Part shown: positions 1-3,654 of the stretch, in pieces
How the letters are laid out: the number at the start of each line of letters is the position of its first letter
Position numbering within the stretch: position 1 is the stretch's first letter
DNA from: Anaerolineaceae bacterium
Lineage (GTDB): Bacteria; Chloroflexota; Anaerolineae; Anaerolineales; Anaerolineaceae
Assembly (NCBI GenBank): GCA_028714615.1
Contig: JAQTMA010000260.1
Location: forward strand, 1-5,600
Reading direction: 5' to 3'
Length of the DNA: 5,600 nt
Program-made: the position numbers and the translations under genes
The notes under the pieces: model-generated
Seen by the model: only the letters and a program-made list of their open reading frames with translations
The model's database searches: none
What the model was told of the DNA's origin: nothing

Positions 1-704
1 TCGTCATAATCGGCGCGAACCGGTTGGCAGTGTAAAACCTGCTCGAAAGGTGCTTTGAGGGCCGGGCATTTCAGGCGGTGGACCACCCGTTGGCAGGCAG
101 CCGGGTCACCGGCGATCACTACCTGGCGGGGGGTATTGATGTGGGTAAGGAAAACGCGCGGCTCATCCGGTAAGACTGCCCTGACAGCATCAGGAGTTGT
201 CATGAGGAGCAGGTTGGTCCATATACCCTCTGGTGGATCCTGATCGGGTGCGGGTAAATGCCATTGCTCGCGCAAGGTTTCTTTCGGGCCGGAAAGGCGG
301 GAGCGGAAGAGGGGAGAATTTCCCAGATTGAAGCGCCCAGTATCCCCGCCACTCCAGGCTTGCAGCGCGAAAAGCATGCTGCATTCGCCCAGGCTATAGC
401 CGAAAGCCTGACCAGGTTGGACTTTAAAAACCTCCCGCATGACCAGCGTATACAGAACTGCCAGACTGGCTCCTGAAACCAGCATAGCCACCGGATCGCC
501 GTTCAATTGGGCTTCTCGTTCATCCAGGTCATGGGTAGATAGGCGGTCCAGGCTGCGCGGATAAAGCGCCCGCTCCTGAAGGAGTTGGCCCATGTCGGCG
601 GTTTGGTTGGCAAAATGCGGGTAGATGTTGGGAAAAAGGTGCAGCAGATCCCGCCCTAATCCGATGAATGAATTGAAGGCTCCGGGATAGACAAAAGCGA
701 CCTG
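1..704 (-). other. Acyltransferase domain of the PfaB-like protein (C-terminal end outside window)
   Basis: The domain opens with VAFVYPGAFNSFIGLGRDL. Nucleophile Ser508 lies in GYSLGE, where most malonyl transferases have GHSLGE or GHSxGE. Arg540 (FRSRLSG) is a possible binding residue for a malonyl carboxylate, and His629 (VLHCQPV), 121 residues after the serine, is the probable catalytic base. It would transfer acyl groups to or from the carrier domains; the substrate cannot be told from sequence alone. Confidence 0.85.
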
Positions 705-1916
705 ACCGTCAGGACCGAGCGGAAGGGCAGTGAAATAACTCCCTGCGGGCGTCTGCCATTCGCCACTCGATTCAAAAGCACGGGGCAATCCCTTGCGGGC
801 ATATTCGATCTCACGGACCAGCCCGGCAGGAGAATTGGCGACCAGGCTCAAGGTATAAGAGCTGCCAGAATGGCGTTGGGCTTGATCATAACTTGCCCGG
901 GACAGAGTGGTAAGGGATGGTTGGTCAGCCGAGTCAGCCTCGAGATTGGCAAGACAGGTGAAAAGTTCTTCCATTGAAGCGCCGGAACACAAGACCAGGT
1001 TCACCGGCGAATCCACCAGGATTGAATTTGGCCTGATTGAGTTGTCTTCGGGCGAAGTCAGGGTAAGCGCGAGATGATCATTGAGAGCAGATAGGCAAAC
1101 TAAGGTTGCGGCTCGTTCCGGTTGCTCAGGGCAGACAAACCAGGGCATACTTTCCACTGGAACAAAGAAAGGGCTGTCTTGCCACCCCTGGACAGCCTGG
1201 GGACCTTCCCACCCGTCGACCGCGGGGTAAAAACGGTGATACATACAAAGCGAATTCCGGATCAGGCCTTCGAGCGAGCTGCCTGCAACCGGGGTGAAGC
1301 AGCAAGATGTAGGTTCAGACGAATGGATGAGCGCATGCAACTCCGCGACCAACGGGGTCGCATGTTTCTCATCTTCAGGTAAGCAGAGCGTTAGCATTTT
1401 GGGGCTGGTTGTGGTGGATGGATTAGCGAGCCGGGCATACACCTGCTTGAGAGGATTGCCGCTGGATTGCAGAACGACGGCCAATGCCAGCCAATCACCC
1501 GAGCGATCCTTTTCGATTGTACTCAAAACAACCGGGGCGGCCGGATCTTCTTTTAGCAGTTGAGCTGCTTCTTTAAGGGCGGGTACAAGACCTGCCTGTC
1601 CATTAGAAAACGAAAGGGCAGGTTTCGCCAGATCAGCACGGCGATTGAGCCAGTTGGCAGCCAGTTGGGCAGCCCCTGGGGCGAAGGAGGAAACCAGGGT
1701 TTGATAGCCCTTTGGCTGTCCAGCATCAGCCAGAGCAGCATCGATAGCCCGCAGCAAGCGGTCTTGCGGAGTCGTTCCCGGAGTAATGACCGGTGACGAG
1801 GTTTTGACCCGGCCATTGTAAAGCATCCCCAGAAAAACATCCCGGCTATCCCAATGAGGAGAGTTGACGCCGATACCGCTAATTGATATGAAAATGTCTG
1901 ATTTGAATAATTCCAT
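1..1916 (-). CDS. pfaB: PfaB-like synthase subunit: degenerate ketosynthase-like region plus acyltransferase, 3' end outside window
   Basis: The frame starts at ATG 1916 and is open to the left edge: 638 codons and two extra bases, with no stop when read codon by codon. An in-frame TAA at 1946-1944 and no start codon before 1916 fix the start. Residues about 7-165 resemble a shrunken ketosynthase: SGIGVNSP as first strand, NGQAGLVPALKEAAQLL where the Cys helix would be, and LAVVLQSSGNPLKQVYARL as a later strand-helix, but with no active-site Cys. A middle region (about 240-400) contains WQDSPFFVPVESMPWF. The acyltransferase begins with VAFVYPGAFNSFIGLGRDL (406-424), has nucleophile Ser508 in GYSLGE, Arg540 in FRSRLSG as a candidate carboxylate-binding residue, VIAGDP, and His629 in VLHCQPV as the likely catalytic histidine. 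These fit the PfaB family, an acyltransferase subunit reported to influence the final product of PUFA synthases. Only the C-terminal tail should be missing. A related hgl-cluster acyltransferase is the main alternative. Confidence 0.88.
   Translation of the reverse strand, partial: MELFKSDIFISISGIGVNSPHWDSRDVFLGMLYNGRVKTSSPVITPGTTPQDRLLRAIDAALADAGQPKGYQTLVSSFAPGAAQLAANWLNRRADLAKPALSFSNGQAGLVPALKEAAQLLKEDPAAPVVLSTIEKDRSGDWLALAVVLQSSGNPLKQVYARLANPSTTTSPKMLTLCLPEDEKHATPLVAELHALIHSSEPTSCCFTPVAGSSLEGLIRNSLCMYHRFYPAVDGWEGPQAVQGWQDSPFFVPVESMPWFVCPEQPERAATLVCLSALNDHLALTLTSPEDNSIRPNSILVDSPVNLVLCSGASMEELFTCLANLEADSADQPSLTTLSRASYDQAQRHSGSSYTLSLVANSPAGLVREIEYARKGLPRAFESSGEWQTPAGSYFTALPLGPDGQVAFVYPGAFNSFIGLGRDLLHLFPNIYPHFANQTADMGQLLQERALYPRSLDRLSTHDLDEREAQLNGDPVAMLVSGASLAVLYTLVMREVFKVQPGQAFGYSLGECSMLFALQAWSGGDTGRFNLGNSPLFRSRLSGPKETLREQWHLPAPDQDPPEGIWTNLLLMTTPDAVRAVLPDEPRVFLTHINTPRQVVIAGDPAACQRVVHRLKCPALKAPFEQVLHCQPVRADYD
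1422..1898 (-). other. Degenerate ketosynthase-like N-terminal region of the PfaB-like protein
   Basis: About 160 residues follow a ketosynthase outline but are much shorter than the usual 400 or so. ISISGIGVNSP resembles the opening strand, SFSNGQAGLVPALKEAAQLL occupies the place of the nucleophile-elbow helix, and LALAVVLQSSGNPLKQVYARL resembles the later VVLKRL-VYA segment. There is no DTACSSS-type cysteine and no His pair. It is probably structural, for instance in docking. The similarity is weak and judged by eye. Confidence 0.5.
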
Positions 1917-1929
1917 AACCTGTGTTTGC
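1917..1929 (-). promoter_or_regulatory. 13-base gap before the PfaB-like gene, weak ribosome binding site
   Basis: Between TAA (1932-1930) and ATG 1916 the minus strand reads GCAAACACAGGTT. The only purine-rich match is CAGG, two bases from the start, a poor Shine-Dalgarno. Translation probably depends on ribosomes finishing the KR-DH gene. There is no room for a promoter or terminator, so the three genes are most simply one transcript. Confidence 0.6.
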
Positions 1930-3654
1930 TTAGAACAGACGCTTTAATTGGCGGCTGATGGTTCCTTCCAGGCCGGTGATCCGCACGTAAACCTGGCCCA
2001 GGGCATCTTGGACCAGGATGTTGCCAACAACGGAAGTTTCCGACTCAGACTGAACTTCCATCGTGACATAAAAACGCTCACCAAAGGGGATAGGGCGATA
2101 TTGTTCGTAGCGCTCCAGGTACGAGGGCAGGCATGGCGCCTGGTACATGCGTTGCGCCCAGATGAGCAAACATTGGACAATGGTATCGTTGATATATGGA
2201 TTGAGGGTCTGTACTGGGAACTGACCCTGACGTGCTTCGTCAACGGGCGCCAGGCGGCATTGCATGGTTAGTTTGCCATCGGCCAGACTGAGCACCCGCT
2301 CCACGCCTTGGAAAGAGGGGCCGTGGAAGAGGGTTCCATCTTTGTATAATGAATCGCCTGGGATGGGTTGCGTGATCTGATCATAAACAACATTGAGGGG
2401 ATCGAGTTGGGGTACCGGAGGCACATCACGCACCAAGGCAACCCTTACTTTGTAGTGGTATAACCTCTTTCCTTTGGGTTGGCTCCACAAGGTAGCGTCG
2501 AATACAATTTCGCCATTCTTCGCGACCTCCTGGAGGTCGAGCATATATTCTCCAGATAGGGTCTGGTCAAATACGATGCCTTTAAGGACCCGAAACTTTT
2601 CAAGGCTATAAAAGGTGTAACCGGGGTAAAGTTGCTCACAAGCGGTTCCGATCCAAAGGCCGGCGCAAGTTGCGGGTAATACCGGGTGGGCGCCAATCAC
2701 GTGATCGAATAAAAATGGATTATCTTCGAGGAGCAGCTTGCGCCGGATGTGGTATGAACGCAGCTCCACACCTGGCTCTGGCGGGGGAAGGACCGGGCGG
2801 GTACCTACCACGATTTGCACACTACCGCTATTGGCAGCCGCCAGCTCATTCACCAGCATCCGGGCGCCGCTCTCGGCTGGGATGATCTGAACCTGATGCT
2901 GAATGAATGCTCGCTTCAGTTCGGGAGTGACCATGCCGCCATCCCAGGGTCCCCAATCGAAAGCTACGACGCGGCAACCTGGGTGCTCGTTTTGGAGTAG
3001 ATAAGCTGATTTATTCAGAACCTCATTCGCCAGGGCGTAATCTGCCTGTCCGACGTTCCCAAACACTCCGGCGATGGAGGAAAACAAGACTAAGAATTCC
3101 AACCGTCCAGGTGTAACGCAGTCCAGCAAGTTTTCAAGGCCTTCCACTTTGGGGGAGACGACAGTCGCAAAATCCAGCTCCGATTTCTTCTCGATGAGTT
3201 TATCAGCCAATGCGCCGGCACCGTGGATCACTCCGGTTATCGGACCGAAACGTCGCACGGTTTCGGCAACCTTTTGATGCAGTATCTGGTTATCGGCAAC
3301 ATCTACACTCAAGTATTCGGCTTGCCCACCGGCTTCTTGCACTGCCGCGAGGGTCTGGCGGATCTCTTGCTGGGCTGCCAGGTTGCGGTAAGTCTTCTGT
3401 ACGGCAGCCGGAGTGACTTTATGGCCTTGAGTTTGGAGCAGCGTAAAGATGCGCTGTTTCATCTCAGCCTCTCCAAGCCCCTGGCTAGCCCAGGTTGGGC
3501 CGTTCTCCGAGATGGGTGACCGGCCGAGCAAGATGAATTTGCAGTGTGCATAGCGAGCCAATTCGATGACACAACGGGCTGTTATGCCGCGCCCGCCGCC
3601 GCTAACGAGAACTACTGACCCGGGATGAACGGCTGATTTCGTGTCCATGCTCAT
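1930..3654 (-). CDS. Ketoreductase (catalytic half) plus polyketide dehydratase-like protein, split-off C-terminal part of a PfaA-like synthase
   Basis: This 574-residue protein carries a catalytic ketoreductase subdomain (about residues 12-285) and a double-hotdog dehydratase-like domain (about 300-573). In the reductase I see the NADPH loop SGGGRGIT (18-25), LLGRS (42-46), Lys169, Ser193, Tyr206 and Asn210 with the usual 13-residue Ser-Tyr spacing, and FDWGPWDGGM near its end. A segment of roughly 50 residues between LLGRS and SVDVAD, longer than in ordinary modular KRs, fits PfaA-type KRs. Asp151 in HGAGALADK sits where B-type KRs have the LDD aspartate. In the dehydratase, His318 in FDHVIGAHPVLP, HGPSFQG (444-450) and Asp490 in DTIVQ (DxxxQ) match catalytic positions, though the HxxxGxxxxP glycine is Ala322. 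It should reduce 3-ketoacyl-ACP and dehydrate the product. The structural KR half lies on the upstream protein, so the two must assemble. An in-frame TGA at 3663-3661 leaves ATG 3654 as the earliest start; ATG 3648 is also possible. PfaB follows after 13 bases. Confidence 0.9.
   Translation of the reverse strand: MSMDTKSAVHPGSVVLVSGGGRGITARCVIELARYAHCKFILLGRSPISENGPTWASQGLGEAEMKQRIFTLLQTQGHKVTPAAVQKTYRNLAAQQEIRQTLAAVQEAGGQAEYLSVDVADNQILHQKVAETVRRFGPITGVIHGAGALADKLIEKKSELDFATVVSPKVEGLENLLDCVTPGRLEFLVLFSSIAGVFGNVGQADYALANEVLNKSAYLLQNEHPGCRVVAFDWGPWDGGMVTPELKRAFIQHQVQIIPAESGARMLVNELAAANSGSVQIVVGTRPVLPPPEPGVELRSYHIRRKLLLEDNPFLFDHVIGAHPVLPATCAGLWIGTACEQLYPGYTFYSLEKFRVLKGIVFDQTLSGEYMLDLQEVAKNGEIVFDATLWSQPKGKRLYHYKVRVALVRDVPPVPQLDPLNVVYDQITQPIPGDSLYKDGTLFHGPSFQGVERVLSLADGKLTMQCRLAPVDEARQGQFPVQTLNPYINDTIVQCLLIWAQRMYQAPCLPSYLERYEQYRPIPFGERFYVTMEVQSESETSVVGNILVQDALGQVYVRITGLEGTISRQLKRLF
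1936..2757 (-). other. Double-hotdog polyketide dehydratase-like domain
   Basis: The first hotdog has FLFDHVIGAHPVLPAT with the probable catalytic His318. The second has Asp490 in NDTIVQ, matching the DxxxQ motif, and HGPSFQG precedes it. Both catalytic positions are present, so it may dehydrate 3-hydroxyacyl-ACP. The HxxxGxxxxP motif carries Ala322 at its Gly position, leaving some doubt about activity. PfaA proteins often end in a domain of this sort, separate from the two dehydratases of PfaC. Confidence 0.78.
2800..3621 (-). other. Catalytic ketoreductase subdomain (SDR fold)
   Basis: An NADPH-binding SGGGRGIT loop, Lys169, Ser193, Tyr206 (in GQADYALAN) and Asn210 form a complete KR active site. 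The segment between LLGRSP and the SVDVAD aspartate is expanded and helical (KQRIFTLLQTQGHKVTPA and onward), as I recall for PfaA-type reductases. The expected activity is NADPH-dependent reduction of 3-ketoacyl-ACP. Confidence 0.9.
3651..3654 (-). other. ATGA stop/start overlap between the PfaA-like and KR-DH genes
   Basis: Read on the minus strand, ATGA holds the start codon of the KR-DH gene (3654-3652) and the TGA stop of the PfaA-like gene (3653-3651). This arrangement is typical of translational coupling and favours equal amounts of two proteins that must pair. No slippery heptamer is visible just before it. Confidence 0.9.

Noticed and set aside
1553..1840. Minus-strand 95-residue frame overlapping the start of the PfaB-like gene
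   Set aside because: It is a shifted reading of the same DNA. The frame starting at 1916 stays open for 638 codons and yields acyltransferase motifs, while this one gives low-complexity, motif-free protein.
1917..1929. A promoter or terminator between the KR-DH and PfaB-like genes
   Set aside because: Thirteen bases are too few for either, and no inverted repeat with a T-run is present.
1948..2271. Plus-strand 107-residue open frame opposite the dehydratase
   Set aside because: It is antisense to clear DH-domain coding sequence and has no family features.
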